Below the pieces are notes generated by a model. That model did not search any database. It had not been told where the DNA came from and saw only the letters and a list, made by a program, of their open reading frames with translations. This document shows, piece by piece, positions 1-11,871 of a DNA stretch of 64,000 nt (its first letter is position 1; each line of letters opens with the position of its first letter). The DNA is from Opitutia bacterium. GTDB lineage: Bacteria; Verrucomicrobiota; Verrucomicrobiia; Opitutales; UBA953. The translations under genes and the position numbers were made by a program. The DNA is taken from NCBI GenBank assembly GCA_003569165.1, contig BGOI01000001.1, positions 280,001 through 344,000 of the forward strand, in the 5' to 3' direction.

Positions 1-1
1 C

Positions 2-664
2 GGTACACCGCTCGAAGGTGCGGACATCTATCGGCGCAGCGCCCAGGCGTCCGTACTCATCGGATCCGCCTACAAATGCGATAAATGCCCCAAATGGCAT
101 AATACTTTGGCGAGCGGCTTCGCCATCACCGATGACGGCGTCATCGCCACCAATCACCATGTGGCCGCAGGCGCGACCGGCGAAGCGATGGGCGTGCTCA
201 CCTTCGACGGGCGATTCTTCCCTGTCGTCGAAGTCCTCGCCGCCAACAAGGCCCACGATGTCGCCCTGCTCCGCATCAACGCCAAGGACTTGGCCTTCCT
301 TCCGTTGCGCGACGACGCTCCCGCCGGCTTGCCGATCCGTTGCTATAGCCACCCGGCCAACTCCTTTGGTTGCATCTCGGACGGCATCATCACGCGCTAC
401 TTCAAGATGAACGAACCAGAACGTAATGGCTCGGTCTTCATGCAGATTACGGCCGACTACGCGCGCGGCTCGAGCGGCGGCCCCATCATCGACTCCTATG
501 GTAATGCCGTCGGCATGGTGGCTTCGACTTCGCCAGTCTTCACCGCGACCCCCTCGCCGCACACGGCAGCCAAGGACGCAAAGCCGACGACGCCCAGCCA
601 ACAGATGGTAAGGCACAACTGCGCTACGGCCCGAGCGTTGCTCGACCTCATCCGCCCCCAGTAA
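2..664 (+). CDS. Trypsin-like serine protease (S1C/DegP type), 5' partial
   Basis: The frame is open at the left edge, so the N-terminus is missing; the 220 residues seen are the protease domain. A CDKCPKWH cysteine motif precedes the sequence SGFAITDDGVIATNHHVA, which holds the catalytic His. HDVALL supplies the Asp, and GSSGGPI supplies the nucleophilic Ser with its oxyanion loop. All three catalytic residues are therefore present. No PDZ domain follows, because the protein stops soon after the domain. The CxxC just before the catalytic domain may bind metal or form a disulfide. Role in envelope protein quality control is inferred from the family; the substrate is unknown. It converges with asnS, leaving only 6 bp between the two stop codons. 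Confidence 0.85.
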   Translation, partial: GTPLEGADIYRRSAQASVLIGSAYKCDKCPKWHNTLASGFAITDDGVIATNHHVAAGATGEAMGVLTFDGRFFPVVEVLAANKAHDVALLRINAKDLAFLPLRDDAPAGLPIRCYSHPANSFGCISDGIITRYFKMNEPERNGSVFMQITADYARGSSGGPIIDSYGNAVGMVASTSPVFTATPSPHTAAKDAKPTTPSQQMVRHNCATARALLDLIRPQ

Positions 665-670
665 AGCGCC

Positions 671-2047
671 TCAGGTGTGCCCGGGCGTGCGCGGATATGC
701 GATCACGTCACGGATGTTGCCTTCACCGGTGACGAACATCAGCAGGCGCTCGAAACCAAGCCCGAAGCCGGCATGCGGCACGGAACCAAAGCGGCGCGTA
801 TCGATATACCAGCCATAGCCGGCCAGATCCAGGCCATGCGCCTGCATCGCGGCCACGAGGCGATCGAGACGCTCTTCGCGCTGACTACCGCCCACAATCT
901 CGCCAACGCCCGGCACGAGGACATCCATGGCGGCGACGGTTTTCCCGTCGTCGTTCTGGCGCATGTAGAATGGCTTCGCGGCCTTCGGATAATCGCGGAC
1001 GGTCACGGGGCACTTGAAATGCTCCTCGGTGAGGTAACGTTCGTGCTCGGACTGGAGGTTCTCGCCCCAGACGACGGGATACTCGAATTTACGACCAGAC
1101 TTCAGCAAGAGCTCCACAGCCTCAGTATACGTGACGCGTGCGAAGGGTCTTTCGGCGACGAATCGCAGGCGCTCGAGCAAGCCTTTATCGACGTAAGCAT
1201 TAAAGAATTCGAGCTCATCCGAACACTGTTCCAAGGCCGTCTTTACAAGGTATTTTACGAGTTCCTCGGCGCAGCGCATATCGCCTTCGAGATCGCAAAA
1301 CGCCATCTCGGGTTCGATCATCCAAAACTCGCTGGCGTGGCGACTGGTGTGCGAATTCTCCGCCCGGAAAGTCGGTCCGAAGGTATAGACATCACCTAAG
1401 GCGCAAGCCAGGGTCTCGCCTTCGAGCTGACCTGACACGGTGAGATACGACTGCTTCGCGAAGAAGTCGGCCGACCAGTCGACCTTGCCCTCGGGCGTCT
1501 TCGGCGGCGCGACAGGATCGAGAGTCGTGACGCGAAAAAGCTCCCCGGCGCCTTCGCAATCGCTGGCGGTCACAATCGGCGTGTGGACATAAGCAAAGCC
1601 GCGCTGCTGAAAGAACTCATGGACCGCGATGGCCATGCGACTACGCACGCGCATCATCGAGCCAAGGCGATTAGTCCGGGCGCGTAGATGAGGGATCGTG
1701 CGCAGGAATTCGACGGTATGCCCCTTTTTCTGGAGCGGGAAAGTCTCGTCGGCCCGCCCCAGCAATCGGAAGGCCGTGGCCTTGAGCTCCCACTTCTGGC
1801 CCTTGGCCGGGGACGGCACGAGTTCGCCGTCCACGCTGACCGAAGAGCCCGTCAGCGCCTCCTTAAGGTGTTCCGCGCCCGGAGCTGTGGCGTCCACCAC
1901 CACCTGGAGGTTCTTGAAGCAGGAGCCGTCGTTGATCTCGACGAAGGAGAAGTCCTTCGCGTCACGACGGGTACGGACCCAGCCAGAAACCGTGATACCC
2001 TTGAGCGGCTGCTCGGCGGCGAGCGCCTGCTTGACCTTGATTCGCAT
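671..2047 (-). CDS. asnS: Asparaginyl-tRNA synthetase
   Basis: Class II aminoacyl-tRNA synthetase of 458 residues, the usual bacterial AsnRS length. It charges tRNA-Asn with asparagine in the cytoplasm. An N-terminal OB-fold anticodon-binding domain ([20 protein letters not shown]) leads into the catalytic core, which starts around [17 protein letters not shown]. Motif 2 is seen as [20 protein letters not shown] and motif 3 as [15 protein letters not shown] near the C-terminus. The catalytic domain reads as AsnRS rather than AspRS because it lacks the long GAD insertion. The ATG at 2047 has no Shine-Dalgarno sequence. It is transcribed divergently from tal. A tRNA-Asn(GTT) gene lies elsewhere in the window. 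Confidence 0.97.
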   Translation of the reverse strand: MRIKVKQALAAEQPLKGITVSGWVRTRRDAKDFSFVEINDGSCFKNLQVVVDATAPGAEHLKEALTGSSVSVDGELVPSPAKGQKWELKATAFRLLGRADETFPLQKKGHTVEFLRTIPHLRARTNRLGSMMRVRSRMAIAVHEFFQQRGFAYVHTPIVTASDCEGAGELFRVTTLDPVAPPKTPEGKVDWSADFFAKQSYLTVSGQLEGETLACALGDVYTFGPTFRAENSHTSRHASEFWMIEPEMAFCDLEGDMRCAEELVKYLVKTALEQCSDELEFFNAYVDKGLLERLRFVAERPFARVTYTEAVELLLKSGRKFEYPVVWGENLQSEHERYLTEEHFKCPVTVRDYPKAAKPFYMRQNDDGKTVAAMDVLVPGVGEIVGGSQREERLDRLVAAMQAHGLDLAGYGWYIDTRRFGSVPHAGFGLGFERLLMFVTGEGNIRDVIAYPRTPGHT

Positions 2048-2098
2048 GGGGCAATTTGCACCACCCTGCCCTCCGAAACAAGCGAGAGATGGCCGGAC

Positions 2099-2119
2099 CG
2101 GCCGCAGCGGCCGTTTTTT
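2099..2119 (+). terminator. Hairpin plus T-run upstream of tal
   Basis: CGGCCG (2099-2104) pairs with CGGCCG (2108-2113) across a CAG loop, followed directly by six T. This has the form of a plus-strand intrinsic terminator, but it sits in the divergent asnS/tal intergenic region 54 bp before the tal ATG. It may be an attenuator, or it may insulate tal from antisense transcription through asnS. Confidence 0.5.
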
Positions 2120-2172
2120 CGGGTCGGGCTGGACAACTCTGAGTCCTTTACCACGCTCGGTCTTCTTCTCTT

Positions 2173-3126
2173 ATGAACGCACTCGAACAGCTTCGCCAAC
2201 ACACCAAGGTCGTCGCCGATACCGGCGACTTCGCCGCCATGAAGGCCTTCAAGCCTCTGGACGCCACGACCAACCCGAGCCTCATCCTCAAGGCCGTCCA
2301 GATGCCGGAATACCAGGCACTCCTCCAGAAGGCCGCCCAGGACAACAAGAGCAAGGGCGTCCAGGCCGCCGTCGACGCGCTCCTCATCTCCTTCGGCACC
2401 GAGATCCTCAAGATCGTCCCGGGCCGCGTCTCCACCGAAGTCGACGCCCGCCTCTCCTTCGACAAGACCGCCACCGTCGCCAAGGCCCGTGAGCTCATCG
2501 CTCTCTATAAGGCGGCCGGCATCCCCAAGGAGCGCATCCTCGTGAAGATGGCCTCCACCTGGGAAGGAATCCAGGCCGCCGCCGAGCTCGAAAAGGAAGG
2601 CATCCGTTGCAACCTGACCCTCCTCTTCTCGTTCGCCCAGGCCGTCGCCTGCGCCGACGCCAAGGTCCAGCTGATCTCCCCGTTCGTCGGCCGCATCTAC
2701 GACTGGCACAAGAAGGCTCAGGGCGCCAACTGGAACGAAGCCGCCTCCTCCGGCGCCAACGATCCGGGCGTGCAGTCCGTCCGCCGCATCTTCGCCTACT
2801 ACAAGCGTAACGACATCAAGACCGAAGTCATGGGCGCCTCTTTCCGTAATTGCGGCCAGATTAAGGCCCTCTGCGGTTGCGACCTCCTGACCATCGCCCC
2901 GAACCTCCTCGAGGAGCTCTCCAAAGACTCCACTGCCGTGCCCAAGGCGCTCGACAAAGCTACCGCCGAGGTCGAAGGCGAAGCCGCCAAGGTCTGGGGC
3001 GAAAAGGATTTCCGCTGGCACCACAACGAAGACGCCATGGCCACGGAGAAGACCGCCGAAGGTATCCGCGCCTTCGCCGTCGACGGCAAGAAGCTCGACG
3101 ACCTGGTCGCCAAGGCCATCGGCTAA
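2173..3126 (+). CDS. tal: Transaldolase (TalB type)
   Basis: 317 residues, the length of class I TalB-type transaldolases. It moves a dihydroxyacetone unit between sedoheptulose-7-phosphate and glyceraldehyde-3-phosphate in the pentose phosphate pathway. The Schiff-base lysine is K125 in [12 protein letters not shown]. The signature DATTNPSL lies at residues 30-37, and the catalytic acid corresponds to D16 in VVADTGDF. The N-terminus [10 protein letters not shown] matches the family start, although no Shine-Dalgarno sequence precedes the ATG. A strong GC-rich hairpin follows the stop codon. Confidence 0.97.
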   Translation: MNALEQLRQHTKVVADTGDFAAMKAFKPLDATTNPSLILKAVQMPEYQALLQKAAQDNKSKGVQAAVDALLISFGTEILKIVPGRVSTEVDARLSFDKTATVAKARELIALYKAAGIPKERILVKMASTWEGIQAAAELEKEGIRCNLTLLFSFAQAVACADAKVQLISPFVGRIYDWHKKAQGANWNEAASSGANDPGVQSVRRIFAYYKRNDIKTEVMGASFRNCGQIKALCGCDLLTIAPNLLEELSKDSTAVPKALDKATAEVEGEAAKVWGEKDFRWHHNEDAMATEKTAEGIRAFAVDGKKLDDLVAKAIG

Positions 3127-3148
3127 GCGAATCGTCAGTCCTTCAAGC

Positions 3149-3173
3149 AAGGCCGGGCCTCAAGCCCGGCCTT
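3149..3173. terminator. Bidirectional intrinsic terminator after tal
   Basis: GGCCGGGC (3151-3158) pairs with GCCCGGCC (3164-3171) around a CTCAA loop. Flanking AA/TT pairs extend the stem, and pyrimidine-rich tracts lie on both sides. It is placed to end tal on the plus strand and the DUF3955 gene on the minus strand. Confidence 0.8.
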
Positions 3174-3174
3174 C

Positions 3175-3375
3175 TTATTTGCGGCGGAAAAGGGATGCGA
3201 CGAGGAAGGATAATCCGCTAAATGCGAAGAACCAGCCCATGGGCAGGAGCCAGAAAGGCTCATGAAGGAACCCTTCCGCATCCAGATAACTGCCGATTTG
3301 GCGATGAAGCCAGAAACAGAGAGAGCCGGCGCCAAATGACGCCATCGAGGCCCAGTGGCAGATCGTACTTCGCAT
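3175..3375 (-). CDS. Small two-helix membrane protein, DUF3955-like
   Basis: A 66-residue protein with two hydrophobic segments, roughly residues 8-25 and 40-62. The motif GSYLDAEGFLHEPFWLLPMG resembles the conserved core of DUF3955 (GSYVDEDGFLHEPFFLIP type), which is the basis for accepting such a short ORF. The function of that family is not known; the topology suggests a small inner-membrane protein. It starts 6 bp after the stop codon of the SpoU methyltransferase, so the two are probably cotranscribed. The stop codon abuts the bidirectional terminator shared with tal. Confidence 0.65.
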   Translation of the reverse strand: MRSTICHWASMASFGAGSLCFWLHRQIGSYLDAEGFLHEPFWLLPMGWFFAFSGLSFLVASLFRRK

Positions 3376-3381
3376 CAGCGC

Positions 3382-4203
3382 CTATTTCCGACGCTGGCGG
3401 ACGGCCTCGAAGAGGCAGATCGCCGCGGCATTGGAAACATTAAGCGAATCCGACAAACCTGCCTGCGGGATCGAGATCTTCTCGTCGGCGCCCTTGAGCC
3501 AGAAATCCGTCAGTCCATCTTTCTCAGAGCCGAGCAGCAGCGCCACCGGGCCACGGCAATCGACGTCCCAATAAGCCTTGGTGGCCGCAGGCGAGGTCGC
3601 CAAGGAACGGACACCCTTCGATTTCATCCAGGCGGCAGCCTCCTGCGAGGTGCAGACGGCCACGGGCACGGAGAAAAGCGCACCCTGTGAGGAACGGACG
3701 ACGTTGGGGTTGAAGACGTCGGTGATGGGATCGCAGACGATGAGCGCGTCGCAGCCGGCGGAGTCCGCCGTGCGCAGTAACGCACCAAGGTTGCCAGGCT
3801 TCTCGACTGATTCGGCGACGAGCAGGAGAGGGTTGGCCGAAGGCTTGAGCTGATCGAGCGAGCAGTTCCAGGTCTTGGCGACACCGAGCAGGCCGTCCGG
3901 CCCTTCGCGGCCGCTGACCTTCTCAAACGCGGATTCGCCGAGTTCACAGCAGTCGATGCCGGCGGCCCGGGCGTTGGTCACGAGTTCGGCGGCCTCGGAG
4001 CCACGGAACATCGACGGGCAGAAATAGATTTCGAGCACCTCGACCTTGCGCTCGATGGCCCGGGAGAGTTCCCGGAGGCCTTCGGCGATGAACAGGCCGC
4101 GGGCTTCGCGCTCGGCACGGTCCCGCAGGCGGGCCAATGCCTGCACGCGGGGGTTCTGTCGGCTCTGGATGACCTCGTCGGACACGGGCGGAGTGAGTAC
4201 CAA
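3382..4203 (-). CDS. TrmH/SpoU-family RNA 2'-O-methyltransferase
   Basis: 273 residues. A short N-terminal substrate-binding domain (IQSRQNPRVQALARLRDRAE) is followed by the SPOUT fold. The SAM-binding knot motifs are visible: NLGALLRTADSAGCDALIV, then LLLGSEKDGL, then ISIPQAGLSDSLNVSNAAAI at the C-terminus. These enzymes methylate ribose 2'-OH in tRNA or rRNA; whether the target here is 23S rRNA (RlmB-like) or tRNA cannot be told. The annotated start is a TTG; a GTG six codons inside (4185) is an equally plausible start. The next methyltransferase gene, at 4281, runs in the opposite direction. Confidence 0.9.
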   Translation of the reverse strand: MVLTPPVSDEVIQSRQNPRVQALARLRDRAEREARGLFIAEGLRELSRAIERKVEVLEIYFCPSMFRGSEAAELVTNARAAGIDCCELGESAFEKVSGREGPDGLLGVAKTWNCSLDQLKPSANPLLLVAESVEKPGNLGALLRTADSAGCDALIVCDPITDVFNPNVVRSSQGALFSVPVAVCTSQEAAAWMKSKGVRSLATSPAATKAYWDVDCRGPVALLLGSEKDGLTDFWLKGADEKISIPQAGLSDSLNVSNAAAICLFEAVRQRRK

Positions 4204-4280
4204 GGGACGCCGAAGGGCAAGGATAGGCCTTCGGCAGGGATAAGTCTCGACCTCTCCGCCGGGAGACGGACTTTATCGCC

Positions 4281-5522
4281 ATGTCCGAATTCGAGCCGCC
4301 TCAGTCCCGCAAACCCGACTCCTCCAAGTTCCGGGAGGGCAAGTTCACCTACCATCAGGAGATCGAGGTCGAGATCGCCAGCCTGACGAACCTCGGCGAA
4401 GGCGTGGCTCGCGTCGACGGCTGGGTCGTCTTCATCGCCGGCGCCCTCGCCGGAGAAAAGGTCGTGGCCCGCATCTGGCACAACGCCGCCAACTTCTCGC
4501 GCGGCGACCTCGTCCGCGTCGTCGTCCCCTCTCCCCACCGCGTCCAGCCTCGCTGCGACCTCTTCGGTGAATGTGGCGGCTGCCAGTATCAGAACCTCGC
4601 CTACCCGCAGCAGCTGGAGTGGAAGCAGAAGCAGGTCGCGGAAGCCTTCGAGCGCCTCGGCGGCATCAAGACCAAGGTCGACGCCTGCCACCCTTCGCCG
4701 AAGCAGTACGGCTACCGCTCCAAGATCACCCCGCACTTCATGACCCCGCGCCGCGCGGACTTCCCGATCGGCTTCCTCGCCGCCGGCACCTCCCGCCGCG
4801 TCGTCGACGTGCCGAAGTGCCCCATCGCGACGGACGCAATCAACTCCGCCCTCGCCCGTTCCCGCAAGGACATCAAGTCCAACCCTGGACGCTTCGAACG
4901 TGGTGCCACCCTGCTCTTCCGCGATTGCGAAGAAGGCGTCGTCACCGACTCCCGCCAGGTCGTCACCGAGAAGGTCGGCGCAGTGCAGCTGAAGTTCCTG
5001 GCCGGCGAGTTCTTCCAGAACAATCCCTCCGTGCTCGAGCAGTTCGTGGGCCACGCCATCAAGCTCGCGCATGAATCCGGCGCCAAGCACCTCGTCGACA
5101 CCTATTGCGGCTCGGGACTCTTCGCGCTTTCCGGCGCCCGCCTCTTCGATTCCGTCAACGGCATCGAGGTCAGCGCTGAGGCCGCCCGCAAGGCCGCCGA
5201 GAACGCCACACTCAACCACTTCCTCAACTGCCGCTTCATCGCCGGCTCCGCGGAATCGATCTTCAAGAAGATCCCCGTCGAAGGCCATGAGTCCGCCGTG
5301 ATCGTCGACCCACCCCGCAAGGGTTGCGACGAAGCCTTCCTCGACCAGCTGCATGCCTTTGGCCCGCGCCGCATTGTCTACGTCAGCTGCGCCCCTGACA
5401 CCCAGGCCCGCGACGTGAAGTATCTCTGTGCCAAGGGCTGGAAGGTTATCTCGGTGCGTCCGTTCGACCTCTTCCCGCAGACCCGGCACGTCGAGTGCAT
5501 CGCGGCGCTGGAACGGGCCTAA
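4281..5522 (+). CDS. TRAM-domain rRNA (uracil-5)-methyltransferase, RlmD/RumA family
   Basis: 413 residues. A TRAM domain at the N-terminus (about residues 20-85, EIASLTNLGEGVARVDGWVV) binds RNA. Four cysteines can hold a 4Fe-4S cluster: three in CDLFGECGGCQYQ and one in DVPKCPIATD. The class I SAM domain carries LVDTYCGSGLFAL, VDPPRKGCDEAF and the catalytic-cysteine region IVYVSCAPDTQARDVKYL. The family makes m5U in 23S rRNA or tRNA; RlmD, RlmC and TrmA-like targets cannot be separated from sequence alone. It is a single-gene unit that ends at a strong hairpin converging with gyrA. Confidence 0.92.
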   Translation: MSEFEPPQSRKPDSSKFREGKFTYHQEIEVEIASLTNLGEGVARVDGWVVFIAGALAGEKVVARIWHNAANFSRGDLVRVVVPSPHRVQPRCDLFGECGGCQYQNLAYPQQLEWKQKQVAEAFERLGGIKTKVDACHPSPKQYGYRSKITPHFMTPRRADFPIGFLAAGTSRRVVDVPKCPIATDAINSALARSRKDIKSNPGRFERGATLLFRDCEEGVVTDSRQVVTEKVGAVQLKFLAGEFFQNNPSVLEQFVGHAIKLAHESGAKHLVDTYCGSGLFALSGARLFDSVNGIEVSAEAARKAAENATLNHFLNCRFIAGSAESIFKKIPVEGHESAVIVDPPRKGCDEAFLDQLHAFGPRRIVYVSCAPDTQARDVKYLCAKGWKVISVRPFDLFPQTRHVECIAALERA

Positions 5523-5543
5523 GCAGTCCGTCAGGGCACAAAA

Positions 5544-5567
5544 AAGGGGCGCCGTAAGGCGCCCCTT
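5544..5567. terminator. Bidirectional intrinsic terminator
   Basis: GGGGCGCC (5546-5553) pairs with GGCGCCCC (5558-5565) around GTAA, with an A-run on the left and a T-rich tract on the right. It separates the convergent RNA methyltransferase and gyrA genes. Confidence 0.85.
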
Positions 5568-5588
5568 CTGCTTGGCCAGTCAGCCGGA

Positions 5589-8077
5589 TCAGGCCTGCGG
5601 CTTGGCAGCGTTCTCTTCCTCTTCGTCCGAACGCTCGACCTTGGAGATGCCGAGCAAGGCCTCGCCATCCTTGAGGCGCATGACGCGGACGCCCTTGGTG
5701 TTGCGACCCGCCGTGCAGCGGATGTCAGACACCTTGGTGCGGATGGACTGGCCGCCCTTGGTGAGGAGCATGACCTCGTCTTCTTCCTGGACGCTGAGAG
5801 CACCGGCAACGCCGACTTCGGTGGCGATGGCGATGACGCCCTTGCCGCCGCGAGTCTGCTTACGATAGACCGGCTCCTTGGTCTCAGGATCATCGAAGGG
5901 CGTACGTTTTCCAATACCGTCGATACCGACGACGAGGAGCGTGCAGGCCGGATCGACGACTTCCATCGCCTTCACCTGGTCGCCCGTATCGAGCCTCATG
6001 CCAGCGACACCAGTGGTATCGCGACCCATGGAGCGGACGTCGGATTCGTGGAAGCGGATCGACATGCCGGACTGCGAGATCATCACGACCTCGTTGTCGC
6101 CGTTGGTCAGCTTGGTGGAGATCAGGCGATCGCCGTGTTCGATATTGATACCGATGATACCACCCTTGCGGTAATTGGCGTACTTCGAGATCTCGGTCTT
6201 CTTGATGGTACCGTTGGCGGTGCACATCATGAGGAACTTACCTTCCTCGAAGTTCGAAACGCAGACCATCGCGGCCAGCTTCTCGTCGTCCTTGAGCTCC
6301 AGAAGGCGAGCAATCGACTTACCGCGGGAAGCGCGGTTGGCTTCTTCGATTTCGTAGACCTTCTCCACGTACACGCGGCCATTGTTCATGAAGAACAGGA
6401 TATGGTCGTGGGTATTGGCCGTGAAGAGGTGTTCAATGAAGTCGCTGTCGTCGTCGGACGCGGCCTTGGAGAGCTCGGCGCCCTTGGTGCCCTTGCCTCC
6501 GCGCTTCTGGAGGCGGTACTGGGCGACCGGCGTACGCTTGATAAAGCCCGCATGCGAGACGGTGACCACGCAGCCTTCGTTGGCGACGATGTCCTCCATC
6601 GAGAGGTCGCCTTCCTGGGCCGAGACCTTCGTCTTGCGAGGACCGATGTGCTTCTTGGCGGCGTCACGCAGCTCCTTCTTAATCAGGGTGAGCAGCTTCA
6701 GCTCGCTCGAGAGGATGCTGCGGAGTTCTTCGACGAGTGCCATCAGTTCGCGGTACTCAGCCTCGATCTTGTCGCGCTCCAGTCCGGTGAGCTGGTAGAG
6801 GCGCAGGTCGAGGATGGCCACGGCCTGGCGTTCGCTGAGGCCGTACTTGGCCATCAACTTCACTCGAGCCTCGTCGCGGTTGGTCGCGGCGCGGATGATC
6901 TTCACGAAGTCGTCCAGATTACGCAGGGCGATCTTGAAGCCCTCGAGGATGTGGGCGCGGTCTTCGGCCTTGCGGAGACGGAAGCGGGTACGGCGGGTGA
7001 CGACATCGCGGCGGTGCTCAACGAAGCATTCGAGCAGCTCGCGGATGTTCATCTGCTTCGGGCGACGCTTGTCGAGGGCGAGCAGGATGACGCCGAACGA
7101 GTTCTCGAAGTTCGTGTGCTTGTAGAGCTTGTTGATGACGACCTTCGGATTCTCGTTACGCTTGAGCTCGATGACCACGCGCGTGTTTTCGTCGGACTCG
7201 TCGCGAAGGTCGGAAACCTCATCCAGCACCTTGTCGGTGCACAGTTGGGCGATGTGCTTCACCAGGGAGGAGCGGTTGACGTTGTAGGGCAGCTCCGTGA
7301 GGACGATCTGCTCCTTGCCGTTCTTCATCTCCTCGGTGTGGGCGACGCCGCGGACACGGATAATACCACGTCCGGTGCGCAGGTACTGCTTGATGCCATC
7401 CTTGCCATTGATGACGCCGCCGGTCGGGAAGTCCGGACCGATGATGATCTTCTCGAGGTCTTCGACGGTGGCGCTGGGCTTGTCGATGATGAGGCAGGTC
7501 GCCTCGACGAGCTCGTTCAGGTTATGGGGCGGGATGTTGGTCGTCATGCCGACCGCGATGCCGGTCGAACCGTTCATCAGCAGGTGAGGCAAGGCGCAGG
7601 GGAGGACGGTCGGCTCGGTGGTCGACTCCTTGTAGTTCGGAATGAAGTCTACCGTATCCTCATCGATGTCGGCAAGGAGCTCGGACGAGACCTCGGAGAG
7701 GCGGCACTCGGTGTAACGGTAGGCCGCGGGCGGATCGCCGTCGACGGAGCCGAAGTTACCTTGCGGCTCGATCAGCTGGTAGCGCATCACCCAGTTCTGG
7801 CGAGGCGGACAAGCGTGTCGTACACAGAGCTGTCGCCGTGCGGGTGGTAGTTCTTCAGCACTTCGCCGACGACGCCGGCGCACTTGTCGAACGGGCGGTT
7901 GTGGACGAGGCCTTCCCGCATCATCGCGTAGAGGATGCGGCGCTGGACGGGCTTCAGGCCGTCACGCGCGTCCGGGAGGGCGCGGGAGACGATGACCGAC
8001 ATCGAGTAATCGATGTAGGCCGTCTGCATGATGTCCGTGATGTTGGCGGTCGTGAGCTTTTCCTTGTCAGAGTACAT
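5589..8077 (-). CDS. gyrA: DNA gyrase subunit A, frameshifted in this sequence
   Basis: Two minus-strand frames together encode one GyrA. The first (8077 to about 7787) runs from MYSDKEKL to VRLA; the second (about 7800 to 5589) resumes with [17 protein letters not shown]. Restoring one G in the plus-strand TTCTGG at 7795-7800 gives VRLAQNWVMRY and a protein of about 829 residues. The catalytic tyrosine would be Y122 in AAYRYTE, and S83 and D87 of the quinolone region are both present, as in sensitive E. coli GyrA. The six-bladed beta-pinwheel C-terminal domain is intact. GyrA is essential, so a sequencing error is likelier than a true pseudogene. It lies 36 bp downstream of gyrB. Confidence 0.93.
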
Positions 8078-8113
8078 GTTCGAAGAGGTCTTGGGTTAGG
8101 TTCGTCAGGTTGA

Positions 8114-10939
<2,826 letters not shown>

Positions 10940-10980
10940 GCCCTATTCCGCCCCTCGGAGGCAGGCCTAAAACTAGACCC

Positions 10981-11871
10981 TCAAGCCGGCCCAAAAAAGG
11001 CGGCGATCGGACCGAGCGCAGCCTCGCCGGCGTCTTCGAGGACATAGTGCCCGGCGTCGGCAAATAGCAGCTGCTGCGCGGCCGGGAAGCGGGCGACGAA
11101 ACCCTCAAGAAAGGACCGGTCGAAGCAGAAGTCGCGCATTCCCCAGCAAAGCAGCATGGGCTTGCCCTTTAAGCCCTCCAAAGAGGCCTCCACGGCGGCC
11201 AAGACCGACCGGGTGGGGTGTTCGGCCTCCATCGGGATGTCGGCCACGAAGTCGGCCACCGCCCGGCGGACCGAGGCGGACCCGTAAGGGGCGAGGAAAC
11301 CGGCCTTGGCGGCGGGGCTGAGGGGCTTCTCGACAGACATCCAGGTCGCCGGCCAAGCGAAGCCGTTCAGGCCTTGGACGATGAAGCGGCCGACCAAGGG
11401 GGCTCGGCATAGGGCGATACGGGCTGGGATGCGGTCGGAGAGGAAAGCTCCGGTATTCGTAACGAGGATCTTCCCCACCCTCTCGGGTCGGCGACCGGCG
11501 ACACCGAAACCGATGGCGCCACCCCAATCATGGACGCCCAGGTCGAACTCCTTGAGCCCGAGATGCGCGATGAGAGCTTCGACGTCCGCGATGCGGTCAG
11601 CGAGACGCAGAAAACGATCGGGGCGCGCGGACAGGCCCATCCCCACATGGTCGGGCGCAATCACGCGGCGACCTTGGGCGGCGAGTTTCAAGATGAGGTC
11701 ACGCCAAAGGAACGACCACGAAGGATTGCCATGCAGTAAGAGCACTGGACGTCCGTCACGCGGACCGTGGTCGACATAACTCATCCGGCCCGAGAGCGCG
11801 GCGAAATCCTTCGGCGCGAACGGATAGAGCGCCTGCACTGCAGGAGAAAGCGAGACGGTGCTCATTGGCAT
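10981..11871 (-). CDS. oleB: Alpha/beta-hydrolase, OleB-like beta-lactone decarboxylase
   Basis: 296 residues, or 294 if the second ATG at 11865 is used; that ATG overlaps the oleA stop as ATGA. The fold is of the haloalkane-dehalogenase type: HGNPSWSFLWR forms the oxyanion region, D115 in VHDWGGAIG is the nucleophile, D247 in CWGMRDFCFD the acid and H275 in AGHYVLEDA the base. GMRDF and GHYVLED are features I associate with OleB, which decarboxylates cis-beta-lactones to olefins in head-to-head hydrocarbon synthesis. A haloalkane dehalogenase is the main alternative, but the adjacent oleA argues for OleB. It is the last gene of the fabZ-fabI-oleA-oleB operon. Confidence 0.78.
   Translation of the reverse strand: MPMSTVSLSPAVQALYPFAPKDFAALSGRMSYVDHGPRDGRPVLLLHGNPSWSFLWRDLILKLAAQGRRVIAPDHVGMGLSARPDRFLRLADRIADVEALIAHLGLKEFDLGVHDWGGAIGFGVAGRRPERVGKILVTNTGAFLSDRIPARIALCRAPLVGRFIVQGLNGFAWPATWMSVEKPLSPAAKAGFLAPYGSASVRRAVADFVADIPMEAEHPTRSVLAAVEASLEGLKGKPMLLCWGMRDFCFDRSFLEGFVARFPAAQQLLFADAGHYVLEDAGEAALGPIAAFFGPA

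Noticed and set aside
1852-3150. 432-codon minus frame spanning the tal gene and the end of asnS
   Set aside because: Antisense to tal, and it uses the wrong frame of asnS. The product has no recognisable domain.
6048-7850. 600-codon open frame antisense to gyrA, and similar long frames antisense to gyrB (9119-10753), amt2 (33469-34953), bamA (18784-19947) and eno (52900-54057)
   Set aside because: They are mirror frames of GC-rich genes with strong third-position bias, with Leu/Val/Asp/Glu/Gly/Arg-rich low-complexity products and no homology. The sense genes are certain.
7787-7883. Two overlapping separate genes instead of one frameshifted gyrA
   Set aside because: The N-terminus of the second frame (a run of arginines) is non-homologous. 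Homology resumes exactly where the first frame breaks off.
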